This document shows, piece after piece, positions 9,865 to 19,411 of a DNA stretch of 31,864 nucleotides. Made by a program: the position numbers and the translations under genes. The stretch comes from Carex sylvatica (lineage: Eukaryota > Streptophyta > Magnoliopsida > Poales > Cyperaceae): the NCBI GenBank assembly GCA_964058845.1, contig CAXKVR010000425.1:1-31864 (forward strand), read 5' to 3'. A model generated the notes under the pieces. It was not told the DNA's origin and ran no database searches. It saw nothing but the letters and a program-made list of their open reading frames with translations. Position 1 is the first letter of the stretch. Each line of letters opens with the position of its first letter.

Positions 9865-11042
9865 GGGCTTAGTTCGGCGAATGAGAATTTTGTGAAAAAT
9901 AAGAATTTTTAATATAGGAATGAGAATTTTAATTTGTAAAAATTAAAATTATTTAACTCACGGAAAATTTTAGAATATAGGTGTTCGACAAATGTATAAG
10001 AAATTTGTTAGGATGTTAGTTTATTTTTTTTTTATAGAAGATGTAATACTACAATTAAATTATATTAAACGTATTAATACTAATCACTGATTTTGATCAA
10101 TATAATTGTATATATTATATTCTAAAAAAAGATGAAATTGCTAAGTTTATGTAGGATGATTATATTAGACGTCAGAATAGAAACTTAACTTAAAATTAGC
10201 TTAATTTATTAAAATTAAGTGTTGTTAATTAATTATGCTTGTTTAATAATTTCTTGTATTATTAATTATGATTGTTAATAATTTCTTGTATTATTAAATG
10301 TAATTTGAATTATTGCTAGTCTTGTATTTCAACTTTCGTATCGATGTATTTTAAACTATTTTAGCTTAATTACACTTTAAATACTTATTATTTTCTTCTT
10401 TTCATTAGTGTTCCTTTTATCGTTCAAATTAAATATAAGAAAAGAAACACTAGACCACACTATTTTTTTTTCTTTTTATAACACATGATAAAATAGAGAG
10501 CTAGTAGTATTTGTCAAAAATTTATACAAAAATAATTGAAGCATCTGCCAAAATATTATTCCGGAGCGATCTGTCAAAATTATTGAAGCATCTCTCTAAC
10601 CAAGATGCACCTCCGCCAAATGAAAAAAAAGAGAGCTTTGATCAATTTTTTTCTTTTTTACCATGCATACATACAGTCAAAACAGCAAAGGGTAGCAATT
10701 TGAGAATTTAATTGGATATAATATCCTTGTGCTGAACGCTTCCAAAGTAAAAATACCAATATATTACTTTGGCCCGAGCCTGGACCGAGCGAGCTGAACC
10801 TAGGTCACCTGAGCCAAAAACTCTTGGCTCGCTCGTGACAAGCCAGCCCGAGCTAGCTCGCGAGCTGACGAGCTGGTTCGCTGGGCTTTATTGAACTACT
10901 ATTATACAAATTCAAAAATATAAAAATAAGAAAGCCCATTTAAAAAAATTAAGAAATCGTTAGCAAGCGAGCTAGAGCCGAGCCACGAGCGAGCCACGAA
11001 CCGCGAGCTTTTTTAACAGCCTTAGTTCTATCGAACAGGCCC
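9865..11042. mobile_element. Possible PIF/Harbinger (Tourist-like) element, 1.18 kb
   Basis: The left end GGGCTTAGTTCGGCGA and the inverted right end GGGCCTGTTCGATAGA resemble the GGGCCTGTTCGG termini of Tourist-type elements, and both sides are flanked by TGA (9862-9864; 11043-11045). The TIR match is short and imperfect and TGA is not the usual TWA target, so the pairing may be coincidental. The interior is A+T-rich, has a duplicated 37-bp phrase near 10222-10295 (TAATAATTTCTTGTATTATTA) and includes the GAGC-rich block described separately. Confidence 0.35.
10765..11030. repeat. GAGC/CTCG-rich repeat block
   Basis: Dense GAGC and GCTCG motifs (GACCGAGCGAGCTGAACC, TTGGCTCGCTCGTGAC, CCCGAGCTAGCTCGCGAGC, GAGCCGAGCCACGAGCGAGC) flank an A+T-rich centre, with the right part inverted relative to the left. 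It ends in AACAGCCTTA. This is the pattern of subterminal repeats in plant hAT-like elements, but no clear termini or target duplication were found. The local G+C content is far above that of the surroundings. Confidence 0.45.
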
Positions 11043-11139
11043 TGAATGTTCTTACTTCTCAATTTAATTTCTATAGCTCTTATCTATTAAAATTAGATAA
11101 TTAATAAAGTAATGTGTGCGCGCGTTCGCACATACACAT

Positions 11140-11480
11140 CTTCTTAAGAAACTGTACATTATATATATATTTTTTGATTAAAAGTTCGTAGGCGATATTT
11201 TATTAATCAGGATTAAATCAGTTACACATTAATTTGTATCAGTACATACGGTGTCTGTACTAGTACTTAAAGTATTACAACTTAACCCCTTTATAAAAGT
11301 AGGCAAGAAAAAATAGAAAAAGAAAAGCAGAACCAAATGTCACTGTGCTCAGATCAGTAGATAGCGAGCCTGCATAATTTTTTGTACTTATGCTCATATT
11401 AGTAGGTTATGACCCTGCATATTTTCTTGTCGTTAGCACAAAACAGTGCTTTTGTAATTAAGACCAAACAGGGGTATCCA
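11140..11480 (-). repeat. Possible 3' tail of a LINE or other transcript (minus strand)
   Basis: On the minus strand the sequence runs into AATAAAATATCGCC, then AATCAAAAAATATATATAT, a polyadenylation-signal plus A-rich-tail pattern. Within it a segment of about 50 bp is duplicated in tandem (GCCTGCATAATTTTTTGTAC near 11371 and ACCCTGCATATTTTCTTGTC near 11412). No reverse transcriptase sequence is attached. It could equally be the 3' end of an ordinary gene. Confidence 0.25.
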
Positions 11481-11544
11481 GAAGAGCCTTCGTGCTCAGA
11501 TGAGGTTTGTGCCTGACGCTGCCTAGAGGGATTCCCAGCTGAGG

Positions 11545-11712
11545 GACACTGAATCAAGCCAGTTCGGGACAGTCACCACCCAAAGAGAAGAAGAAAGAGG
11601 GCATTGAATCAAACCGAACCAGGACAGTCACCAGTCAGCCAAGATGGCACTGAATCAAACCGGAACCGAAAACTGAATCAACCGGACTAGGACAGTCACC
11701 ACTCAGAGAGGA
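11545..11712. repeat. Imperfect tandem repeat, period about 55-70 bp
   Basis: GGACAGTCACCA occurs three times (about 11567, 11620, 11691) and ACTGAATCAA / ATTGAATCAAACC four times (about 11549, 11602, 11650, 11671), alternating with purine-rich AAGAGAAGAAG blocks. The stretch is not coding in any frame. Confidence 0.6.
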
Positions 11713-12247
11713 AGAAAAAAAAAGAGAGAAGGAAGATGATAACTCTTAGCGTTCTCATCATTGCCAACAACTAAAAACACATACCTTATTCACATATAGA
11801 TATAGTAGATACTACGGGGTTGAATGAATTTATAAACTCTCAGTCAAACTCGAAGAGTCGAGACGAATGGAAAAAGATCAAATAAAATCAAAAGCAGCAA
11901 AAAGATCAAATATGTCTAATTTGAGATGAAACAGTCGAACTTGTGAGCTTTCATATAAACAGAATAGACATGAATTATAAACAATTGATATATCTATGCC
12001 TGATATCAAACTCGGCAATCATCTTTTGTTTTTATTATAAGAACTCTTATGTTAATTTCACATTGAATCATTCTCTCAAACAATCGCAAGAAGCCAACAA
12101 TGCAGCACAATTCAAGTATTACATCTCATGTAGTTGCACCTGTGCCAAGCCAACAATGCAGAACCTACTGCTGGTTCAACCTACACCATCCACATTTTAA
12201 GTATTACATCTCAGATAGTTGTATAGTCTTGTAGTGCATGTGTTTTG
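11713..12247. other. Non-coding stretch; 3' flank of the BIG fragment
   Basis: This lies downstream of the BIG pseudogene on the minus strand. A phrase is duplicated: GCCAACAATGCAGCACAATTC with AAGTATTACATCTCA (12090-12130), and GCCAACAATGCAGAACC with AAGTATTACATCTCA (12149-12213), about 60-80 bp apart. The 85-codon plus-strand frame across it is not protein-like. Confidence 0.4.
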
Positions 12248-13486
12248 TTACTGCCATTGTATAGTCTTCTTTGGAATATCATCTGATTGCGGCACCATCA
12301 CCTGCAGTTGAAATCAATTTTATAAGCACCACTTGACTTCACAATATATGCCATTGACTATTTGGCTAAATTGCAAATGAACCCCTTCAACTATGACATA
12401 TTTTTCTTCAACACTATAAGCATATATCTAAAACCAATTTTACCTTGCTAACTATCTAAATTCATTTGAGGTAGGAAGCTTTGATTGTACATATATCTAT
12501 ATTTTTGTTTGTTTGTTTATAGTAGATTATTCAACTACATGGACATGTGACAAGTTATTTACTTCTTTGGCACACTAAATTGAGTAGGGTGCATGTCCAT
12601 ATAGATTTATTATTTCTAAATCCTTTATTTGATTACACTCTTAAATCAACTATTGGTACTTCTGGTAAAAGCTTATTTTAATTATATTCAGAATATGCTA
12701 GTACTTTAAGCTTGAATTATATAATTTAAGAGGTCATATAGATACTTCAACAACATACAAATGACAGAATTAAATGCAATTCCATTAGCACTAATTTGAA
12801 TAAACTAGGAAAAACCTTATCAGACTCCATTCGGCGGAAAACAATACTGATCATCTGTGTCAACATAGTTCCTCGTTTTGTGGGGATATATATTGTAAAA
12901 TTTGCAAGGGGTATTCAATAAACAATAGAAAATCTTTCTTGCAATAAAATCCAGTACAACAAATCTAAAGATTTGTAAATAACTCTCAAATGTTGTTATA
13001 TTACACAAACAACATTCAATTTTTTATATTTTCCACTGAAATCAAATATTATTTTCTATATGTTGATGACAAACAAAAATTAGCTTGGTTCCATGACACG
13101 GCATACTCAGTCAAGGAGCAACTTCATTGCTCATACCCTAATAGGTCTTTTTACTTGAACAGGTACCAATTTACATACATTTATTATCAAGGGTTTTAAT
13201 GAGGTTCATTTAGTACGTTTTTACTTAACCTTTCTTTTGGTAGTTGAATAATATCAAGCAATTGAGTAAAAAAATCAAAGATAATGGGATCATTTCAAAT
13301 CCAGTCAAATATTCACAAAATAAACAAAAGAAGAGAGAGAGAGAGGATTCATACATGGAGACAGTCAAGCGCAGGTTCGACTAGCTTAACATTCTTATAT
13401 TCAAAAGCAAGCCTGAGCGGTTGCAAGATAAGCTCTGCTTGGGTCCCTTCTAATGCACGGCCTGCTGATGCAAGAACTTCGGTAAT
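12248..13486 (-). pseudogene. 5' fragment of a BIG-type ARF-GEF gene (brefeldin-A-inhibited GEF)
   Basis: Three exon pieces are visible on the minus strand. The first (13486-13355) encodes [16 protein letters not shown], then [20 protein letters not shown] and EPALDCLH, and ends at a donor CAT|GTATGA. This is the N-terminal DCB-region signature of plant BIG proteins (BIG2/BIG3 type). The second (about 12871-12816) encodes MLTQMISIVFRRMESDK, with donor AAG|GTTTTT. The third (12301-12248) follows the acceptor TTTCAACTGCAG in phase and reads VMVPQSDDIPKKT, then stops at TAA. The intact protein has about 1,700 residues and activates ARF GTPases at the trans-Golgi network. Here the exons between the first and second pieces, the normal N-terminus, the Sec7 domain and the rest are missing. 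It is a decayed or captured fragment. Confidence 0.8.
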
Positions 13487-13489
13487 TGG

Positions 13490-13787
13490 CATAACGTTTG
13501 CCACATGTGATAATCGGCATAACGCTCCCGCTATGGCTTCTCCGTGCCAGGAAGGAGGAGGAGGCGAGGCGAGGCGATGCAAGAAGGAGGCGAGGCGATT
13601 TCACCTTTTCCCTGTTAGAGAGCAACTGTAGGAAGGAAGGCAATGGGATTATTTTGATTTTTTTTTTTTAATAAAAGGCAATGTATACAGTATGGAGGAA
13701 GGGTATAATCGGAAATGCATAAATACGTATTTCAAAATAGTATTTTTCAGTTAATTTTTAATCAAAATAGTATAAAAATTGAGTATA
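13490..13787. other. Upstream side of the BIG fragment, no intact start
   Basis: Contains GAGGCGAGGCGAGGCGATGC and a purine-rich stretch (13551-13640). Overlapping short frames on both strands arise from this G+C-rich block. The duplicated phrase GATAATCGGCATAACG / GGTAATTGGCATAACG (13475-13525) separates it from the BIG-like codons. No start resembling the BIG N-terminus is present. Confidence 0.4.
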
Positions 13788-13900
13788 AATGACATTTTCA
13801 CAATTTAAGCAAATTTAAAGTGGCATTTTTCTAATTTCAAAATTCGGAATGGCATTTTTACAATTTAAAAGTTTTGAAGTGACATTTTCATAATTTTTCT
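13788..13900. repeat. About 30-bp tandem repeat, four imperfect copies
   Basis: The unit reads roughly AATGACATTTTCACAATTTAA and occurs near 13788, 13819, 13847 and 13876, with GTGGCATTTTTCTAATTT and similar variants. No coding role is visible. Confidence 0.6.
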
Positions 13901-13924
13901 TTTTTATTATGGGTGCATTTGGAT

Positions 13925-14050
13925 TGAGGAGTTCAGAATCACTATGATGCGAACCCGACCCATTACAAATACATAATGAACTTCATAAAACCTCTCTCTT
14001 TCTCGTGTAAATGTCGGTCCGTTGCTTATTCGCATCATTTCCAACTTATC
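13925..14050. repeat. Dispersed repeat copy 1 (partner at 21435-21545)
   Basis: GAACCCGACCCATTACAAAT, ACATAATGAACTTCATAAAA, CGTGTAAATGTCGGTCCGTT and GCTTATTCGCAT align in order and in the same direction with GAACCCGACCCATTGTAAAT, ACATAATGGACTCCAGAACT, CATGTAAATCTCGGCCCGTT and GGTTGTTTGCAT at 21435-21545. The termini are not defined. It is a short mobile or duplicated sequence of unknown class. Confidence 0.6.
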
Positions 14051-14107
14051 ATGTTTTGAAATTGTGGCAGATTGGTGCTTGGTAATTAAATAATTCAATT
14101 TCATTTA

Positions 14108-14258
14108 GGGTCTGTTCGGCCATTTAATGGGCTAGGAAATGAGCATAGGAACAGAAAAAAATTTGAACATATTTTTACTGTACTTGTGGGAAAAAAAAAA
14201 AATCAGTCTGAGTGAATTTTTTTTTTTTCATGAACACAGTAATGCACCGAACAGACCC
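14108..14258. mobile_element. Tourist-like MITE (PIF/Harbinger), 151 bp
   Basis: The termini GGGTCTGTTCGG and CCGAACAGACCC are perfect 12-bp inverted repeats of the PIF/Harbinger type. TTA stands directly on both sides (14105-14107; 14259-14261), the expected 3-bp target duplication. The centre carries poly-A and poly-T tracts that can pair. No coding sequence is present. Confidence 0.92.
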
Positions 14259-14261
14259 TTA

Positions 14262-14590
14262 ATGTCCTATTATTATTTTAATTCCGAGTGTCTGTTTAGT
14301 TAATGGTCCACCTACTTATCAATTAACAATAATTTTTTTTTATGAAATGGAATGGTAGCATAGTTGTTAGGAGAACAAGTTTTAAAATGATAGTTACTTT
14401 AAGATCAAGAGTTTAAATTTTGCTAAGAAAAAGAAACGATAATTTTTTTATTTTAAGTAAAAAAATTAGATATATAACTTCTTCAATTAGATATTTTCTT
14501 ATTAAAATTTCAAAATTAGTTATTTCTCTATCTAAATATAACTATATTACAAATATACCCATTATTCAATTAATCAATTAAACATACTAA
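14262..14590. other. Non-coding A+T-rich stretch
   Basis: No gene, RNA gene or element termini recognised between the Tourist-like MITE and the 70-bp duplication. Confidence 0.5.
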
Positions 14591-14729
14591 TTAATAGTAA
14601 TAGAGAAATAAAAAGACTAAGTATACCCTTATATTAAAAATATTTGATTTATGGATTAAATTAATAGTAATAGAGAAATAAAAAGACTAAGTATACCCCT
14701 ATATTAAAAATATTTGATTTATGGATTAA
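14591..14729. repeat. Tandem duplication of a 70-bp unit, two copies
   Basis: The unit starts TTAATAGTAATAGAGAAATA and ends GATTTATGGATTAA. The copies (14591-14660, 14661-14729) differ by about one base (CCCTT versus CCCCT), so the duplication is young or has been homogenised. Confidence 0.9.
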
Positions 14730-14856
14730 GTGTTACTAAGGTTCAGTAACGACAAAACAGTTCAGCCAAACACAGTGTTAATAAGAAAAGAAACAAACAA
14801 AATAAGGGAAAACAAACAAAACAGAAACAAAATCCTAAGGGGTGACCATCCTTGCG

Positions 14857-15262
14857 TTTTCTGTAAGACAAATGGCACGCTGCTGGAGTTGGTTCCGTCA
14901 CGGAACAATACGGTATGAGTATCGGTTATGTCTCGTGATTTGCGTGTCACGTGCTGTGATTATTCGCGTGTCGTGACTATTTTTATAAAAGTTGACACGG
15001 CATGGCACGGCACATCACACGAATCATGTGTAATTATGACCGTTAGATCTTGATCAAATGATAAATCTTGAATAAACTAACTTAAATTATGGTCACGCGA
15101 GTCACATGGCGTGGCCATTCGCGTCCATGACCACTCCTTGGTTACGGCACAGAACAACACATGAAAAATTAACTTGGTCAAATCACGGCGTATTAATCAC
15201 TTCACGTCATGTTAGTCACGGTATGGTACGGTACACCGCGACATGACACATTTTTTCCACTA
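14857..15262. mobile_element. hAT-like MITE, copy 1 (inverted relative to 20771-21159)
   Basis: From TTCCGTCACGGAAC to the right end, this matches the reverse complement of 20771-21159. Shared phrases include GACACGGCATGGCACGGCAC, GTAATTATGACCGTTAGATC, AATCAAATGATAAATCTTGA-like and ATAAACTAACTTAAA. The right terminus, read inward, is TAGTGGAAAAAATGTGTCAT and resembles the partner's TAGAGTGTGAAAAATGACAC. The left terminus is eroded, so the start is approximate. The sequence is rich in CACG/CGTG. It lies only 25 bp downstream of the stop codon of the two-exon gene, so it may supply that gene's 3' end. Confidence 0.7.
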
Positions 15263-15287
15263 GCTATATCCTATGTACGTAGCTTCT

Positions 15288-16699
15288 TCAGTTCGTATCT
15301 GACATAGAACTTCGTCTAGCGGTTGCCTCATTACCATTGATTCTTCTCAGAAAATTCGCCACATCTCTCCCTCCAAATGCACGAATTGCCTCATAAACAT
15401 TATGCACTATTGTCTTGGTGGTGGCTTGTATATATACTTGATCACTCGAATGTTTTGCTCGATCTGAAGCGACTTGATTGTAGAATGGGTAACCGATTTG
15501 AAATCCATTTTTTATAGCCATGTAGTCTGATTTCAGAAATAGATTAAAGTAATTTTTTCTTTAATTAAAATTTTACAGAAAATAAAATACAAAGGAAATT
15601 AAAAAGTGTTGAAGTCGCACTCCTCACATTACAAATTACTTCTCCAACTATATATTGACCTCGTGGCTCTATGATCTGTTTTGATGTCTTGACTAAAGAG
15701 CCTGCTGCATCGTTCCTTCTATGAGACAAAACATAGAAACAACTGTATTCTCGATCGTTATGTGTTCATGCTCTCTCTAGTAAGAGGTTAATTAATTAGT
15801 TCCCTCAGCAGAATTGCCCATTCAGTAGCAGTCCTGATTGAGGAAATCAGTAGTACAATTTTATATTCAAATTAATTGCCTTTCACAATTATTGGAATGG
15901 GAGATTTTACATGATCTATCATGCGTTGAGTTAGTCCTGATAATATACATAACTTCAAAATAGTGTGAAGGATATCATTCAGTTCACAATAAAAATATGA
16001 ATTTTGTTTAGCATACATACATATCCCCTTTTATATAAAGAATATAATTTGATAAGAATATTGTGGAAGTATTGTCTTACTGTTTTTTTTTATTAAATAT
16101 TAAAAATAAGAGATCAGAGAAAATCAATAATATATACAAATTCAATAAATATCATATTTCAAATTGAAAACAAAAAATATTTTAGTATGTTAAAGATATT
16201 ATTGATTCTCAAATTCATTCATATATAAGGTCAAAACAATATGATATATTTTTTTTGAATTCAAATTAAACAAATATATATATTCAAATTTGAAATATTT
16301 TAGTATACAGGCATAAGTAAAAGATATGTACATGTATGCTTCTTTTTTCTAATCTATAGATCTCACAACATTGATTGATTAATCATGTCTTATGTTCAAT
16401 AAAAAATTTAACAAAAGAGGGAAAAAAAATGTACTAAGCTCACATTGTATCGATCTCGCACTATTAACTACTAAAATATAACTTGTTCAAATCAATAAAA
16501 GCAAACCCTTCTCTTATATGATCTTATCCCTTTTTTTCTTATCACCTCTTTCAGCTCCAAGCTGGATCATCGAAGCATACACATCAACAATCAGATGGTA
16601 CCGATTGTTTCTCTGCCACATCATTGAGTGGTGCGTTAACAGAGCACCGGTGGTGTAGTTGTTCTTGCTCAGTTGAAGGAGCTGCTCTGCTATAGTCAT
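15288..16699 (-). CDS. Two-exon gene for an uncharacterised 130-residue protein
   Basis: Exon 1 is 16699-16546 and exon 2 is 15526-15288, with a 1,019-bp intron. The donor is AAAGAG|GTGATA and the acceptor is CTGAAATCAG|ACTACATG. Joining them in phase gives AGA GAC TAC (Arg-Asp-Tyr) and keeps one frame for 130 codons to TGA. I chose the ATG of MTIAEQLLQLSKNN because an upstream in-frame ATG (16759) lies only about 20 bp from a TATATAAAA box, too near to be in the mRNA. The protein has no cysteine, signal peptide or membrane segment. It looks largely helical and soluble, with a middle rich in Tyr, Gln and His, a segment EAIRAFGGRDVANFLRRI, and a Ser/Arg tail ending SMSDTN. I recognise no family. 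The exons are richer in G+C than the intron and flanks, which supports real coding use. Confidence 0.6.
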
Positions 16700-16776
16700 C
16701 TTCGACTCCGTAAACGTAAATAGTGGTGATGGCGTGATTAGATGCAGAGCTTGATGCAATGATTAGTACTGGAGGG

Positions 16777-16787
16777 TTTTATATAGT
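16777..16787 (-). promoter_or_regulatory. TATA box for the two-exon gene
   Basis: On the minus strand, CTATATAAAAC stands about 80 bp upstream of the chosen start codon. That would place transcription start near 16750 and give a 5' leader of roughly 50 bases (GCATCTAATCACGCCATC and so on). The leader is C+A-rich, as is common in plant mRNAs. Confidence 0.5.
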
Positions 16788-16799
16788 TTATTTTATTTT

Positions 16800-18236
16800 A
16801 TTTTTCTTGACGTTCAACAGTGTGATATTTACTTGATGCATTACGATATGAGGAAGATGTAATTCTTAAAAATAAAATTAATATAATAAAATGATATTTT
16901 ATTTAAATAAATTTCTTCAAGTAAAGACCTAGATTTTTTTTACTCTAGTGCAGATTGCTGTAAAGTGTCATGAAAAGAATGAGTTAAATTAAACTATATA
17001 GTTAAAATATAAATTTGGTATAAGTGAATTTCTATCAAAAACTTTTTATTTTTATTTTTTATTATATGGAAAAAAGAGTTTCTAGCTCACTTAAAATGAC
17101 AATATTTAAAATATCTCAATTTAAGGCTTTTTTAAATCACAATTAATTTTGAAAAACTAGTTTAACTCACAAACTAAATACCAAATTATCCAAACACAAT
17201 GTGACAAAAGAAGAAAATCAAAACCAGATGGCCACAAATGAATAAAAATGAGCAATAAAATATCTACTAACTAGAATTCGGTTTCGTGTTTAAAGGGTAT
17301 ACCATCTTATTCAAAATATTCCCATAACAAAAATTAACAAATGCGGTTAAAAATTTACTGAACCGATTGGTCGCATTTCTAGCAGTGGGTGAAGTTCCGA
17401 TAATCTGATTATCTATATATAGAAAGTTGGCTCATTTAGTTTATTCATTTTCAGTTTAAATGATTGAACAAATTAAAAGGTTTATTTTGAGGAAACGACC
17501 GACATAATAAATATTTGATACAATACGATTTTTTTTTTATTGTTTTAACTTTTCAATGGGGTAATAGACCGGAATTTTTCATTTTGATTTTCTCAAAATT
17601 TAAATTTATTTAATTAAATGTTTCCAGAGGTTTGATTTGAAAAATTATATTTATTAAATATGAAATATGGCAAAATATTCTTCCCAGTAATTGAAATATA
17701 TATCTTACCGTAGAATTCTCTTCTCGCGGTACGAATCTTGATAAAGTATGATTTTTTTTCGTACAATTTAAACTATGATTGGCAATAGCAACTCAACACA
17801 TTCTAACAATGACATAATCAGACTTTCGAACTATGAAGGTCAAACACTTAATAAGAGTTAATTATATAAAATTTTCATACTAATAACGAGAGTTAATTTA
17901 CATTATCTATGATATTTTACTATAAATTATATAAAAAATCTTATCAATTAACTCATTGATCTCATTTAACTACACATCTGCATCTCAATATGTACTATTT
18001 TTGAAAACCAAATGAAGAGAAAACCAAGAAATATATTGACTTCAATTGTATTTGTTTTGAAGTAGTGATTTCAATGATTATGATATTATTATCCATTTTT
18101 CTATTTCTATTTTATCATTAAATTCAATTCACATAATTGTCATGTGGTGTATCATCAGACATGTAACACACATTTATATGAGAAAGACATAATTACACTA
18201 CGCTAATTAACTAACATATGAGCAAAATCTCACTTA
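16800..18236. other. Non-coding A+T-rich stretch upstream of the two-exon gene
   Basis: Very A+T-rich with no frame, RNA gene or repeat termini I can support. The part nearest 16800 would hold the upstream promoter of the two-exon gene, but no further motif stands out. Confidence 0.5.
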
Positions 18237-19356
18237 TCCTCCCTACTAAATAGCATGCTATTTTTTTTGGGATCCAACCCTCTATCTGTCCAGAGAAGAT
18301 CTGAGCCGTTGATTCTATAAATCTCAGCCACTCATCAAAACAGATCTTAATCTCAGCCTTTAATAAATAATTTTGATTTTATACACCTGTTTCATGTTGT
18401 CAAACGTGTAGAAATCTAAATTTAGTGATTTATATCCATGCTACATATAATGCCACACAGAAATTGTATCACTGAATCTTCTTTTTTCCACGCGTTTTCT
18501 ACTGTTTTCACGCGTTTTCTACTTTTCCGAATTCGTATCCTCTGCGGTATCTCAAACTTTGCGTGACTTTATGGAAAATCTCAACTGTTCAAATACTTTC
18601 TGCACGAATCTCAAAGCTCAAATAATACTGGCCCCTGCGCTACCCCCGAATAGGCACCGGCCACGTGGGTCAAGCAAAAGTTGAGATAACTCAGAGGATA
18701 CGCGGGCGGTGCTTATTCCCGAGATATCTCAACTTTTGCTTGACCCACGTGGCCGGTGCCTATTCGGGGGTAGCGCAGGGGCCAGTATTATTTGAGCTTC
18801 GAGATTCGTGCATAAAGTATTTGAACGGCTCTGGATCTCAACTTTTGCGTGCCTATTCGTGCAGAAAGTATTATTGAGCTTCGAGATTTGTGTAGACTGT
18901 ATTTGAACGGTTTAGATTTTCCAAAAAGTAAAGGCAAAATTTAAGATATCTCAGATGATATGAATTTTCTTCCCCATGCGTCCCTTTATCCTTTCGAACG
19001 ATGGCACTGATTTCTTTGTGAAAATAATATTTTCATTATTCCCCTTATATTTTTCTAATTTACAATTTTACATGGATGTATTTGAGTTTATGCAAAATTA
19101 TTTTTCAGATGTTGATTTGCAAATTGCATTAATGCAGGAGTTTTGCAATTAAGAAATGAAATTGATTTCAATTATTTCAGGATAATTGTTTGCAATTGCA
19201 AATCAACTGCATCAATGGAGATGCCGTAATATAGTATTAAGCTTTAAGGTTATAATTTGCTTTTATTATTGATGAACACATAATGAAGAAATTATTTAAA
19301 GAAAGTGATCAAAATAATATTTCAACCCCCGTTGCAACGCACGGGCACTTGACTAG
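18237..19356 (+). mobile_element. Non-autonomous Helitron candidate, 1.12 kb
   Basis: The 3' end is clear. The hairpin sequence CCCGTTGCAACGCACGGG (19328-19345) is followed after seven bases by CTAG (19353-19356) and then T, the standard Helitron terminus of monocot families. The proposed 5' end, A|TCCTCCCTACTAAATAGC at 18237, is followed by a TTTTTTTTGGGATCC and GATCTGAGCCGTTGATT region of the kind seen near Helitron starts. There is no Rep/helicase gene, so it would be mobilised in trans. The 3' end is well supported; the 5' end is inferred. A foldback element (18539-18957) lies inside. Confidence 0.55.
18539..18957. mobile_element. Foldback/MITE element with a 102-bp near-perfect inverted repeat
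   Basis: Arm 18587-18688 and arm 18725-18826 are reverse complements with only two mismatches and no gaps, separated by a 36-bp loop. Outside them a weaker inverted repeat continues: CCTCTGCGGTATCTCAAAC at 18539 against GATATCTCAGATG ending near 18957, both with ATGGAAAATCT-like and TTTGAAC-like blocks. A third, partial copy of the arm sequence is seen at about 18830-18890. The ends resemble the CCTCTGAGATATC termini of the 481-636 element, so this is an expanded member of that family. Transcribed, it would fold into a long hairpin RNA. Confidence 0.85.
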
Positions 19357-19411
19357 TTGTAAAAAGGGAGCTTATTGTTATTTTTCTATTTTATTTTTAA
19401 ATTCTCTTTTG

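Noticed and set aside
13284..13631. 115-codon plus-strand frame
   Set aside because: It is the antisense shadow of the BIG-like exon and the adjoining G+C-rich block; the minus-strand reading carries the family signature.
4726..19356. One 14.6-kb Helitron from the TCTATACTAT end to the CTAG end
   Set aside because: Both ends are on the same strand, but a closer 5' candidate exists at 18237 and no helicase is present. A single element of this size is not supported.
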